Position numbers and translations under genes: made by a program. Of a DNA stretch of 64,000 bases, positions 23,481-35,179 are shown piece by piece. The stretch spans positions 124,001 to 188,000 of the forward strand of contig NW_026912163.1 in assembly GCF_963662255.1 (NCBI RefSeq), written 5' to 3'. Source of the DNA: Cinclus cinclus (lineage: Eukaryota > Chordata > Aves > Passeriformes > Cinclidae). Positions within the stretch are counted from its first letter, which is position 1, and every line of letters starts with the position of its first letter. Below the pieces are notes generated by a model, which saw only the letters and a list, made by a program, of their open reading frames with translations, was not told the origin of the DNA and searched no databases.

Positions 23481-24998
23481 GGCGTTCCAGAGCCCTGGCA
23501 CGGCCTCAGCCCCACTGACGGCATCGTGGTCCTCGCGCAGCCCAACGGCGCCCGTGCGCCCCTGGAGGTCGTGCTGCTGGACAAGGTGTCCACTGGGTTC
23601 CGTGGAGTAATTCAGCTCCTGGAGTGGTTGGAGCTGCCCAGCTGCGTCTTGTTGGTGCTGGAGCGTCCCGAGCCATGTCAGGACCTCTTGGATTTCATCG
23701 TGGCTCGGGGCTCCCTGCCGGAGGAGGAGGCGTGGGGGCTGTTCCGCCAGGTGCTGGAGGCCGTGCGGCACTGCAGCAGCTGTGGGGTCCTGCACCGCGA
23801 CATCAAACCTAGCAACATCCTCATCGACCTGGCCACCGGACAGGCCAAACTGATTGACTTTGGCTGTGGCACCTTCCTCCAGGACACACTCTACACCCAG
23901 TTTGCAGGTGAGCCCAGCCTGGGGGATGCCCCTGGGCATCTCATGGCCCAGCCTGACTGTGGCACCCCGCTTGGATTCCCCGCTTTGCTGCAGGTCATGG
24001 GATTGCTTCTCCTGCACCAAAAGTTGCTTTTGAGTGGGGATCAGAGGGGAGCCAGCTCCCAGCCCTGCCAACGGCATTCACCACCCACTCAGCCGTGGCT
24101 GGAGCTGGGGCAGCCAGCCCGACACAAACCCCCTGGGGGGAGCAAGAGAGGGGGCTCAGACCCGTGCACGGCTCCGTTTGGTGTGCAGGCGAGGAAGGGC
24201 TTGGACTGCTTTGCTGCCCCTGTTTGCCTTGGCTTGTTAATGTTTATTGGGGGCAATGCAAGCAGAGAGGAGAGTGGGTTTTTCCCACCCCTGGGTGGGT
24301 TTTTCTTCTGGGTGTCATGGTTGGGCCTTCCCAGGGCTTCTGCTGCCCTCTCCCAACACCAGTGGTTTCTTTTCCGTCCCTCCTTTTTGTACGCCGGAGT
24401 CAGGTGTTGGTGACGAGGCAGCGGGTCACTCCTGTGCCACTGGTGCGGTCCCCCCAGTCCCAGGGATGCTGGGGCGAGGCGCTGGGAGCAGCAGCATCCC
24501 CGTGATGAGCTCCATCTGTATTCCATAGGGACACGGTCCTACAGCCCCCCAGAGTGGACCCACCTGAAATGCTACCACGGCGAGGCAGCAACGGTCTGGT
24601 CCCTGGGTATCCTGCTGTACCAGATGGTCTGCGGGAAGCACCCGTTCAAGAAGGGCCGGGACATCGTCTGGGGCCAGCTCATGTTCCCACGAGGGCTCTC
24701 TCAAGGTGAATCCTCATCTCTGGGATGTGGCACATGTCCTGCTCTCCTGCTCTCCTCCAAAACAGGGAATTGACTGCAAAGCTCAGGCCCAGCTCTGAGC
24801 AGATCCAGCAGAGCCTGGGCACGGGAACAGTGGGGCAAAGTGAACAGGATCCTCCTCCAGCTGACCGGTGATTTGTGGTTTCTCTCCCCAGAGTGCCAAG
24901 ATGTTATCAGATGGTGTTTATGCATGCACTCCATGGACAGGCCATCTTTGGAAGATCTCTTCTATGACCCCTGGCTGCCGGGTGTTCACCTGCCCTAG
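22571..24998 (+). CDS. PIM1-like serine/threonine kinase, five coding exons, apparently intact
   Basis: Proposed exons are 22,571-23,143, 23,286-23,336, 23,541-23,907, 24,529-24,705 and 24,892-24,998. All junctions have GT/AG, phases match, and the product is about 424 residues. The kinase domain starts near residue 165. It has the glycine loop [16 protein letters not shown] with the ATP-anchoring lysine at the start of exon 2, catalytic [10 protein letters not shown], magnesium-binding DFG, SPPEW in place of APE, and a C-lobe ending [10 protein letters not shown]. The hinge-region [12 protein letters not shown] is characteristic of PIM kinases, constitutively active cytoplasmic/nuclear kinases promoting survival and growth. 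The N-terminal ~160 residues are Arg/Pro/Ala-rich with a hydrophobic Trp-rich segment, unlike the short leader of ordinary PIM1. The frame is open upstream to 22,103, so the start is uncertain. I chose the ATG at MPPARPRPR. No inactivating change is visible. Multicopy PIM-like genes are known in songbirds, so this is probably not the single-copy PIM1 orthologue. Confidence 0.85.
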
Positions 24999-25261
24999 AA
25001 GATGGGAGAGATTCACAGGCACCGTTTGATCCGGGAGCCTGGATCAAACAGCTCCACACGTGTCTTGGTGATAAGAAGCAAAGAAACACAGACTTTTTTC
25101 TCCTGCCTGTACCATGGAGCAGGGGTCATTAGATGGGAACGTCCGTTCTGGAGCTGAGCTGGTCTTGCAAGCACTGGCGGCCACCATGCATCCTGGTTTT
25201 ACTTGTCCTGCTTCAGTGATGGCTGAGTCCCTGGGCAGAACACTGACAGCCTGGTCTGGCC

Positions 25262-25436
25262 CCCAGGGAAGGAGCAGCAGCCCCTGGAGAAGCTGTACCA
25301 GGTGGGGCTGCTGCAAGGACAACCTCAAGGCTGACAGCCTCTTCCTCGACCTGGCCACTGGCAGCAGGAGATGATGGACTTTGATTCTGGCACCTTCTTC
25401 AAAGACACGCTCCACGCCCAGTGTGCAGGTGAGTCC
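25262..25436 (+). pseudogene. PIM-like kinase fragment, internally deleted
   Basis: About 260 bp downstream of the kinase stop, one frame resembles the start of the kinase domain (EKLYQVGLLQG, compare [10 protein letters not shown] in the intact gene). It runs straight into the end of exon 3 (LFLDLATGSRR, then DFDSGTFFKDTLHAQCAG in a shifted frame). A GTGAGT donor follows at the same place as after exon 3. The Asp-Phe-Gly magnesium motif is changed to DFDSG, and the catalytic HRD region is missing. Sequence after the donor resembles intron 3 of the intact gene, so this is a tandem partial duplicate, not a processed copy. Confidence 0.75.
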
Positions 25437-27203
25437 ACAGCCAGGGGGATGCTCCCAGATCTGGGCATGGCCTGGCCCCTGGCTGGCAACCAAAGGTTCC
25501 CCCTTTGCTGGAGTAGATGCAAGGAGTTCTTCAGTGGGCTGCCTAGGTGCTTTTTGGCTCTGGGCAGCTGCTGAGGGGCTGGATGTGCCATGGCTGGCTG
25601 CAGGCTGGGCACGTGTCCTGCCCTCGTGCTCTGCTCCCAGAGGCCGCAGTGACCGGAAGGTTTGTGCCCAGCTCTGGGCACAGGCAGCATGGCCTGGGCA
25701 CTGCTCGTGGTTGGGACAAGGGGGACAGGAGCCTTCAGCTGAGGGGTGGTTTCTGGGTTCTCTCCTTGCAGCCGGGCTCTGCGGATGCTGAGGCAGCTCT
25801 GGGCCGTGCCAGGGCTCTGCTGGGCTCAGCCCTGGGCACGGCTGGGCCCGCTCTGCCCTCACAGGGCTCTGAGAGCTTTGCATCACACGAGCCCGTTCCC
25901 AGCACACCGCCTGAGCTTTCTGCTTTTGCAGGTGAGGGAGACTCTCCTGCAGGCCAAGAGATTGCAGTTAGGGACACACACCCAATTGGCAAGAACCCAA
26001 ACTCTCCACGGTCCCAGCTGAATGCCTGGATCTCCACAGGATGTTTTGTCTGTCTCCATTCCTTTTTGTCTGGAATTGTGCCGTAGCAATTGTGCAATTT
26101 TTTCCTCCTCTAGAAGTGCCACGAGTGGGCAAAACCTGGCGAGTGGGCCGTGTTCCTAAGGCAGTGCAGTCTGGAGCTGATGGATGGAGAGTTGCCCTTC
26201 TGCACTTCCAAACCAGAGCAAAAAGCTGTAAGTGGGTCTTTCCATCTTGAAGAAATCACTGACAATTTCAAAGGGAACAGCGCACCTCATCTGAAGGGTG
26301 AGAAGGAAGGGCATCTTCAAAAAGGATTTGGGGTTTGACAGAGTTTAGTTTCCCAGTCCTGCTTGGAGCTGGCAGGGCACAAAGCAATTTCCTCTTGCTT
26401 CAACCACAATTGAAAATAACAATATTGGAAATAAACCCCAACATCATTTTAAATAGGCTGCTGAGGTCAGTAAGATGGATCCATACCATCAGCACGTTTC
26501 TAAAGTAAATAACTTAGTCCCTGTTTTAAAAAGATCGGTTGCCCCTTTATCCAAAGGTCTGGACTACTTTTCACTAACACGTTGTTTTGTTTGTATCTTT
26601 CACATGTTTTCTGTGTTTTTTTTTTCCTTTTCTATGTTTTTTGTTTTTCCTAGAACAGAAATCCTCTCCTAAAACAGGAGTGTCCTTCGCTCCTGGTTCC
26701 CGTGTGGAGCAGCTCCTTCCCGCTGGCTGAGCTGCCCAGGCAGAGCCCAGCAGCTCCTGGCCCTGCAGGCCTGAGGCTTTTCCCATTGCTGGGCACGGAC
26801 TGATGGAGCAGCACAGCTGAACACAGGGACACACAGAGGGACCAGGAGCAGCTGCCTTTGTCCACCTGGAGCTCCAAGGGCCAAACTCTCAGCAGACAGG
26901 GCTGGAAGAGACTTGCAGGCTCCCTGTTTGCTGTGCTGCCCCCCCTTGTGCCTGGCCCAGCTCTGTGGGGGCAGAGGGAGAAGAAGGGGCAGAGGGAGAA
27001 GAAGGGGCAGCTGCCTCCCAGCTCCCAACCCCCAGCCCAGGGACCCCTGTGTGTGCTTGGGGCACTGTCAGCACCCGCTGCTCCAGCCACCGCTTCTGCT
27101 GGCACTGACAGCAACAGCCAAATTGTGGCTGATCCCGAGGGAGCAGCAGCAGTGCCTGGATCTGATCCCTGACTCTGGGCAGGGCTGGAAAAAAACGACA
27201 CCC

Positions 27204-27236
<33 letters not shown>

Positions 27237-27262
27237 CATGGACCTGACTTTGAGCACAGCCC
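25437..27262. other. Palindrome spacer, right part, no gene recognised
   Basis: The first few hundred bases resemble intron 3 of the upstream kinase gene. A T-rich tract lies at 26,575-26,655. About 430 bp (26,829-27,262) next to block C' have no counterpart at the mirrored left boundary. They include a short GAGGGAGAAGAAGGGGCA duplication at about 26,980-27,008 and a CAG tract. No open frame here is convincing. Confidence 0.65.
27206..27237. repeat. CAG trinucleotide tract
   Basis: About ten uninterrupted CAG units lie immediately inside the right palindrome arm. They are absent at the mirrored left boundary and sit in no recognised coding frame. Confidence 0.9.
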
Positions 27263-29154
27263 CTGGCACTGTTCCTGCCGTGTGCAGTGGTGTCACAGCA
27301 GCCTGGGGCACCTGGGAGCCCTCAGTGCCAGCAGGGACTGGAGATGGCAGCGCTGGCATCCTGGAGGTTGTGCAGGGAACAGAGGTGGGGACTCCCTCTC
27401 CATGGGGAGCTTCCAGGTGGAAAAGGCTGCTGTGAGCAGGCAGCTGCAAGGGCAGAGAAAGGAGGGGCTGGAGCCCTTGATGTGTGCCAGTGCCACAGTC
27501 CTGGGCAGCAGCCACCAAGCACAGGGGGAGCAGAGGGCACAGCCAGAGGGACAAAACCAGTCAAGGTCAGAGAGTGGGAAGAGCCAGAGCTGGGAGCAGG
27601 AACAGCTGCTTCCTTGCACCCTTGAAGAAAGCTCTTGGCTGCTTCAAAGCACTGAAGGGCCTGAAGGGTAGAGAGGAGGCCACAGCAAACAATGCTCCTG
27701 GTGCCACACCCTCCCCTCTCAGCGTCCCAGAAGGAATTGCATGAGCTGTATTCTTCTTCTCCCTGAGCCCTCTCGTTCAGCATGAGCAGCTTAGCAGCAG
27801 GAGCTAAAGGAGCTGGAGCCTTAGGCCACAAGGGCTGACCAAGAGGGGCCTTTTGGACTCAAGGAATGCTGCTAACATGGACCTAGCTGAATGCAGCAGA
27901 TGGAATCCTGGAATTACAGAATCCTTCCAGTTGGGAAAGACCTCAGAGCTCATGCAGTCCTGCTGTTCACCCAGCACTGTCAAGCCCAGCAGTAAATCGC
28001 ATGCCTGAAGTACCAAAGGCTGGACAAGAGGCCCTGACTGAGGGCTGAACACCAGGCCCTGAGCCAAAGGGGATCTCTGGATGAACCTTCCAACCAAATG
28101 TTATCTTTGTATCCACACATGACCAAACTATGCACGGACATGAGTGCTGTGATAGATGTATGCACTCATGAGTGAAAGGTGGATTGACCTTTGTTTATTT
28201 AGAAGCCGAACAAGGCCATGAAATCCAACATCTGGCCTTGTTTGGGGTGTGTTTGGTCAAAGCCAACTCCTTGGGTTCCTCCTTGAGCCCTGGCCAGGCT
28301 CTGGGTGTGAGCCAAGAGGAGAATGAAACCAGATGTTGCTGCACTAGAAGTGCTGTCAGTTTTGTTTCTTCAGCACTGTCAGAGCTGGGCCCTCTCTCAG
28401 CGGGGCTGGAAGCCTCAGCTGTGGCTGGAGGCACCTGCAGGAATTCCCAGTGTCCGGGAGTGGCTCTGCAGTCCTTGGCTGTGACAGCTTCCCCCAGCTG
28501 ATGTGTGCATCTGGGTGATGGTAAAGTCTGGGGGGAACTGCTGATGGATCTTTCTTAATCACTGCGGGCACTTCTTGGGAGTGAGGACTGGGTGCATTGC
28601 TGAGCTTCTCCTTCTGTGATTCTTTGCTGCTTTGAACTTTAGAAAATTAGGCAATTTCTTCAGCTGGTGTCTGTGTCTTTGGTGCTGACCTTGCCCACTG
28701 GTAAAAGCAAAGTGGCGTAGTCTAGTTGGATCACAACAAAATGTCACTTTTAAAATGTAAATGTAAGGAGTCCGACCCGTTGGAAATTGCTGGATGCGAA
28801 GCCCTTCCCTAGAGTTGTGTGTCTCAGGAGTGGGCTGAGGTCAGAGCACCGTGGGAGCAGTGGAGCCGTGAGTTAAAAGAGGCTGAACCAGTGGGTGTCT
28901 TCAAATGCATCCCAAAATTGCATATGGAAAAAGGAAAAGAACTTGTGGGTTTGGGAGGATGAGGAGGGATTTTGTTAAGAGCATATTGGAAACAGCAGCA
29001 ACAGAAGGAACAATTTGTGTTGGAACACTCCCACATGGAGACACAGAAAAAGTTTTAATCTTGAGCTTGAATTTCATTGTGCTTGTGATATAATAATGTT
29101 ACTGTATTATATATACATATGTGTATGCATATCTTACATGTCATGAAATAATAT

Positions 29155-29195
29155 TTTTATTTTTATATAAATAATAATAATAATAATAATGTGAA
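29155..29195. repeat. AAT microsatellite
   Basis: A run of about seven AAT units in an AT-rich tract, longer than its mirror near 18,765. Confidence 0.85.
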
Positions 29196-29710
29196 ATAAT
29201 GCTGACAGTACTCGTGTGTTAGCTTTGGTTGCTCAGGGATGTAACACTGAATATCCTACAGAAAAGCTTTAACAAGGATATCAACGTCACGGCAAACTTT
29301 GTGAGACTGTTTATAATGAATACAGGAGGAAGGGATGAAATTGGCTGCTTTCATGGGGTTTGCTGACACTGTGATGTGGAATGTGTTTTTTGTTAGTGTG
29401 GAAAACACAGTGATTAAGACTGCTGGGTTTTTCATACAGCAGGCTATCCACAAGCTGCGGCATTGGTTGGACAGATGAATGTTTGTTAAAAGAGCAGTTG
29501 AAAAAATGAGGAGCTGAGAAGCTGTCCCGATGGAGAAGCCAACTCCCAGATGTGCTCCCTACCCTTAGCAATGGGCCCACTGGGAAATGGAAAGGCCCTG
29601 GATGTGCATGGCTGCTCCCGGTTTGCAAATACAACCATGGCCAGTGAGACTTGGACTTCCTGGGAAATTGTTCTGGGTGCCATGGTCCCTGACAGGGCCC
29701 CCCAGAGGCT

Positions 29711-30312
29711 GCAGGGCTGGACTGTGATGCATTGGAATTAATTAGGATAAATCAGAAGCAAATGAGAGTTATCAATACAGAAAGAGGAGTTCAGATTCCT
29801 CCAGGACACTTTGTTTGGGGAACTGCTCACTGGAGCTTGGCCTTGCAAAGGGTTCACGTCACGGGAAGAGGAATTGATGCAGATTGTCAAGGAGAAATCA
29901 AAGTAATCCTTTTCAGCAATAGTGAACAAGATTGGATGATTTAGCCCTGTGGCACAGTAGCACCATTATTGATCTTCCAGCTTTCGAAACATCAGTGAAG
30001 GAAGGAGATCCAGCTCAGATCAGCACTGTTTGTGGAGATCAAGGCTTTGGATGCAGCAGTCCTAATAATGGAGCCAAAGTGTGGGTGGAGAGGCCAAGTG
30101 GCCCTCCCGAGCCAGCTGCAGGAGCAGCTCTGGGGAAAGACAAGACTGTTGGAATGCTGGAACCTGGCAATATGTCCCTGCAGCCAAGTGCTCTATGTGA
30201 GAACAAGTGGATGTTTTGGGATATTGTTTTAGAGATCGTGCCAGACCACATCTGCGTGTTTGCCCCAAGGGTCCCGTTTGGGAAATGCTCTGATCCACGG
30301 GGCTCCATGTGA
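29711..30312 (+). pseudogene. Class II ERV dUTPase/protease fragment, right copy
   Basis: This mirrors 17,643-18,245. The first frame (29,711-29,944) holds [14 protein letters not shown] and [14 protein letters not shown]. It ends at a TAG just after DWMI. The second frame (from 29,932) resumes with LPAFETSVKEGD and the glycine-rich GDQGFGCSSPNNG. The frame change is at the same place in both arms, so it predates the duplication or has spread by gene conversion. Confidence 0.75.
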
Positions 30313-31056
30313 AGGCTGATGTGACACTGAGGCACTTCCAGACGAATTCCAGCCAGGAGCCTGGGGGTCCCTCAGGGCCTGGGACCCGGCACCTCTCCAG
30401 CCAAAGGGGAAAGGACCCCAGCAAGCCTTGTTACCCACAGACAGCGCGGGAAAGCTGAACAGCAAAGGTCCCTCGGGACATTATTCTGGAATTAAATGGG
30501 CACCAGCTGCATGGACAGTGGAATTACTGTTCCTAACCCGGATGAGACTGAGGAAAAAGAATGAGTCACCTTGTCACTAAAGTAGTGCTTATGTCTGTAA
30601 GTTGTGTCTTGAGAGTCAGCCAGAATCTTTGTTTGCCAGAAACACCTGTAGAGTTTCATCAGGGATTAGTCCTGAAATTGTTCTGAAAATGTAAAGATCT
30701 TAGTAGCCAAAATACTCTATGTAAGTAATTGCTGGGTATGTCCTCAACTAATGTTGGGAGGAATGGGGGTCCCTTGGAGGGCCCACCCTGTGGGGTGGCC
30801 AGAGCTCTGTCCATGGGCTCTGACTCCTAACAGAGTCAGTGCAGGGACAGTTAAAGAAAACTGTGCTGTGCAAAAAAGGAATACAATGATCAGCTTCACA
30901 GGGTTCACTAAGATTTCCCTTCAGTAGAAACTGAACCCTGTTGGAGTTAGAGGCCCCAGTGTGAAAGGATTTCTGTGCTTTGCCATCACTCCCAATGTCC
31001 ATAGAACTTGGGGTGCTGGAGCTGGTCAGGGTCAGTGTTAGAGCACTGCCAGCTGC

Positions 31057-34000
31057 AGGGCCACTGTGAAACTGCTGTGGCCCAAAGGCACGGGGGACAC
31101 AAGAGGAGCACAGGGAGGAGCCCTGGATGCATCAGCAGCCCACAGTGGGAAATGGGAAATCAGACCTTTGGTACTGGGAATGGGACCTGCTGGATGTGCA
31201 GAGACAATGCCTGTAAAGGCTTCCCTCAATGTGTTTGGGTCCTGTTTTTCAGGCAGTGTTGATGCCTCCCTTGGGGGTACTTCAGCAACAAGCAGAAGGA
31301 AGAGTTTGGGCCGAGAGAACATTTCCCCCCACAGAGTGCCTTTGGTCTCAGAAAGCCAAAGACTCTGGTTCACCCTGTGCCCCATGAGCACTGCCTCGTC
31401 CTATGGAGTTCACATTAATGAGCTACATGGATTATTTGAAGAAGTAGAAAAGGATACTGTGCAAATATCCAGTAGCACATCCTGTGAGCTCCAACAAACA
31501 CAAATGGGGCTCTACAGAACCTCATGGCCTTGGATCATCTGCTTGCTGGGCAAGGAGGAGCCTGGGCTATGACGGGACAGGAATGTTGCACTTCTATCAG
31601 TGATGAGTCTGAAGTGCAGCCATCAGGAATCACCTCAATAGGAAGAGCAGTAGAAGAGTGGCAGAAAGAAGAAAATTCTTCTTGCTGAGATTGCCTTCAT
31701 GCCTGCCAAATTGGAGGCTGCTGTGAAATGCATTTGTGGCAGTCACTGCAAACATTGCAGTGTGAGCCCTTGGTGTGTAATGATTCCATGTTAGAGTTGT
31801 TGTGACACTTTGTGCTGGGAAATGGAGCACTGAGGCTTGTCTCAAGAGAGACACAGTCTCAAGAGAAAGTGGGGATTTGAGAAACAACAGAGAAGAGCAA
31901 CTAATTAGGCATGTTTTAAAAGAGTTGCAAATTACAGCTCTGAGTAATGAACTGTTCTTCAATTAATGCTTAATTGAAGAACAAGAGGTGATGCCTTTGT
32001 GCCTCATGCCTAAATCCAAGAATCCATTATTGAAGGAATTGTTATGGAGGCTGTAGTTCATGCCTTGGTCAAAGCACTGGTTGAAGTACCAAGGCCTGAA
32101 CACCAGGCCCTGAGCCAAAGCTGAATTCTAGATGCACCTTCCAAGCAAATGTTATATTTTTATCTGCTCATCAATGAGGCATTTTTAGCAATACGATCTC
32201 TGTATCTGTGTATTGGTGAAACAAGGATTTACCTTTCAGCGTTTAGAAATCCAACAAGGTCCCATCTGGCCTTGTTTGGGGGTGTTTGGTCCAAGTGAAC
32301 TCCCTTGGTTCCTCCTTGAGCCCTGGCCAGGCGTTGGGAGGAACCAAACAGGAGACTTAAACCCATGTTCCTGCACTAGGAGTGCTGTCAGATTCTCTGT
32401 TCAACACCATCAGAGCTGGGCCCTCTCTCAGCAGGGCTGGAAGCCTCAGCTGTGGCTGGAGGCACCTGCAGGAATTCCCAGTGTCCGGGAGTGGCTCTGC
32501 AGTCCTTGGCTGTGACAGCTTCCCCCAGCTGATGTGTGCATCTGGGTGATGGTAAAGTCTGGGGGGAACTGCTGATGGATCTTTCTTAATCACTGCGGGC
32601 ACTTCTTGGGAGTGATGTCTGGGTGCATTGCTGAGCTTCTCCTGTTGTGATTCTTTGCAGTTTTGCGTTATATAAATTACGCAATTCCTTCAGCTGGTGT
32701 CTGTGTCTTTGGTGCTGACCCTGGCCACTGCTGAAACTGAGTCCCATCATGCCTAGGAGTTACCTGGGAAGACAAACGCCACCACTGCAAATGTCCCCTG
32801 GTTTCTGCCTTCTTCCCCCCACTTTATACGCTGAGCATGATGTCCCATGGTCCGGGATCTCCCCCGGGTCAGTTGGGGTCACCTGTCCTGGCTGTGTCCC
32901 CTCCCAAGCTCCCCAGCACCCCCAGCCCCTCCCCAGCGTGGCTGGACGAGGGGCAGGAAAGGCCTTGGCTCTGTGCAAGCTCAGCAAGAGCAAAACCATC
33001 TGTGTGTGATGGAGCCTGTGCTCAGCACCCGACCCCAGCAGTGTCTCGGTGCCAGCATCCGTGGCATCAGGCCCTACAAGGGGTTTCCATGGCAAGTGCC
33101 ATGCCAGGTGACCCAGGTGTCTGGTCCCAGGGAGGCTTGCCATGGAAACAGTGCCCAGCTGACCTTTCTGTCTGGCTGAGCTGGCCTTTGGCCCTGGCCC
33201 TGGGGTTTGCTGCTGGTCCCGCTGCGCCTGCCCAGCCAGCGCGGCACAGGGCAGGTGGCCATGGCACAAGCCCCCAGCGAGGGATCCCCTCTGGCTCTGG
33301 GCAGTGACAGCAGCCCTGAGCAAGGGGCCCAGGGCAGGTTTCCATGACAAGCAGCCATCACAATGGCTCCAGGCGTTGGCTGCCGTGGCACCAAACTGAG
33401 GAAGGGGTCTCTGTGGCTGTTGCCATGGCACCTGACTGCATCAATGAGTGTCAGTGCAGTTCAAGCTGGACCAGCCCCGGCACCGCTTTGTCCTCAGGCT
33501 TGCCATGGCAGCTGAGGACACAACAGGTCTGCATGCAAGTGCCCATGGAACCTGACTGCACAAATGGCTCCTTGGGGTGGTTTCCAAGGCAACTTGAACT
33601 GATGAGGGTTGCCCTGGCACCCAAACCCACTAGTGGGGGTCAGTGCAGTGTCCATGGCAACAGTCCCTTGCAATGGCCCAGGGCACCTTGGGATGCTAAT
33701 CCACCCTCACAGCTGGGCAGGGCAGCTCTGGAATGGTCTTGGTGCTGCCTGGGGCTTGGCACACACTTGAGGAGGGTGTCTGTTTTCAGTGGGGAACTTT
33801 TCGTTTTTTGGAGCAATCAAAACTGTTGTAGGTTGGTGTAAAAAAAAAAAAAAACAAAGAGGAAAACCCTTCTTAGGGTGTGTGCAGCCAGTTCTCCAAG
33901 CAAAGCAGGGGTGTCAGCTGAGTCAGGACAGACAGGATGCGGTTGGGGAATGTGCAGCAAGGTTGTCCACACCGGGTCAAACCTCAAGGCACAGCTTCTC

Positions 34001-35179
34001 TGAGCAGGCCAGACCTCCTTAGGAGAGACCCTGGAGCAATATCCATCACACAATGCTACAATCTCAGGGCCTGAGAGGAGACTGCAGAAACCTCTCCAGG
34101 AGTCCAAGTCAGAAAAAAGAATGCAAAGGGTCTGGAGGCATTAATGGGTCCCACTGAGGTCCAGCTGCAGCACAGGCTGCTCATGGGCTCCTTGCAGGAG
34201 GGAATTGGAGGCCAGGATTGCACAAAATCCTCACAGAGACTCAGTGTGGGAAGGAAAATGCAAAGTACCTTAAAATACCTTGGTTATCTCAAAGCATTAA
34301 TGAGGCCCCCCCCCCCCCCCCCAGTGTCTAAAACAGAGCAATCAAGGGACTCCTTAAAGTAGATAATTGGAGGTCAAGATTGCACAAACCTCTCCTGGAG
34401 TCGGTATCAAAAGGGAAACACCTAGTACTTGAAAAATCTGAAGTACCCTGAAGCATTAATGAGCCCCACTGAGTGTTGGTAATGACTAAGAATCTCCAGG
34501 GACTCATTAGAGCAGATAATTGAAGACCAGGATTGTAGGAAGCTCTGAGAGACTCCAAGGCAAGAGCAAAGGCCAAGGTCCTTTGAAAAACCTGCAGTCC
34601 CTGGAAGCATTCAGGAGCCCCCCAGGGCCATTCCTGACCAAGGCTCCCCAGGGACTCATGCCAGCAGATCCCTGAGGCCACCGGGGTGTGGGGCAGGGGA
34701 GGATGCTGAGGGCAGGACAAGGGGGTGACAGTGCCCAGCCTTGCTGGGGCTGTGCCAGGAGGCCCCAGTGGCTCAGGACAAGGTGTCTCCTCCCAGCCCT
34801 TGGTGGCACAGACGCTGCTGTGCCCCAGGGCACCAAGACTTGGCTTCTCCTGGGCACTGCCAGCCCTGCCAGGGCCCTTGGCCATGTCCAGCACAGCTTG
34901 TCCTGCACTGTCCCACAGCTGCTGCTGTGCCCCTGCAGGCTGCACACTCCCATCTCGCTGCCCCCCTGGCTCTGCCCTGCCACTGCCCACCCTGCCCTGA
35001 CTTCTGCCCAGGCTGTCTCTGCAACCCCCAACCAATGGGCTGGGGATGGGCAAGTGTTCCTTAGGGCACAGGGAGGGGACAGCTTGGCTGGGGTGACCCA
35101 AGGGCTCTCCCATTGCATGCGATGTCAAGGGCAGCAATACACTGAGGGCAAGGAAGGGCGTGAGATGGTCTCTGAATTT
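31057..35179 (+). repeat. Amplicon block A, copy 3
   Basis: Direct copy of 1-4,108 (offset about 31,056-31,071) and reverse complement of 12,580-16,898. It contains the X-box-like array (about 33,083-33,662) with one extra near-motif at 33,381-33,395. It also has the 154-bp repeat array (about 34,104-34,711), which carries a long C-run at 34,306-34,322. It runs without a break into block B' at 35,180. Confidence 0.9.
33083..33662. promoter_or_regulatory. X-box-like motif array, copy 3
   Basis: Third copy of the CCATGG-centred motif array. Motif order is conserved, with an added GGCTGCCGTGGCACC not present in copies 1 and 2. Confidence 0.4.

Larger units (their letters stand above)
27263..31056 (-). 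repeat. Amplicon block C', right arm (inverted)
   Basis: This is the reverse complement of 16,899-20,694, with the coordinate sum constant at about 47,956. It contains the second dUTPase fragment and the AAT microsatellite. A local cluster of substitutions near 29,680-29,700 (against 18,256-18,280) is one of the few visible differences. Confidence 0.9.

Noticed and set aside
22692..24077. 461-codon minus-strand frame
   Set aside because: It is antisense to the PIM-like exons and the GC-rich leader. High GC and lack of stop codons on the complement explain it.
26100..26260. Further PIM exon downstream of the PIM fragment
   Set aside because: A segment reading LELMDGELPFC is suggestive, but the surrounding residues do not fit and no splice sites align.
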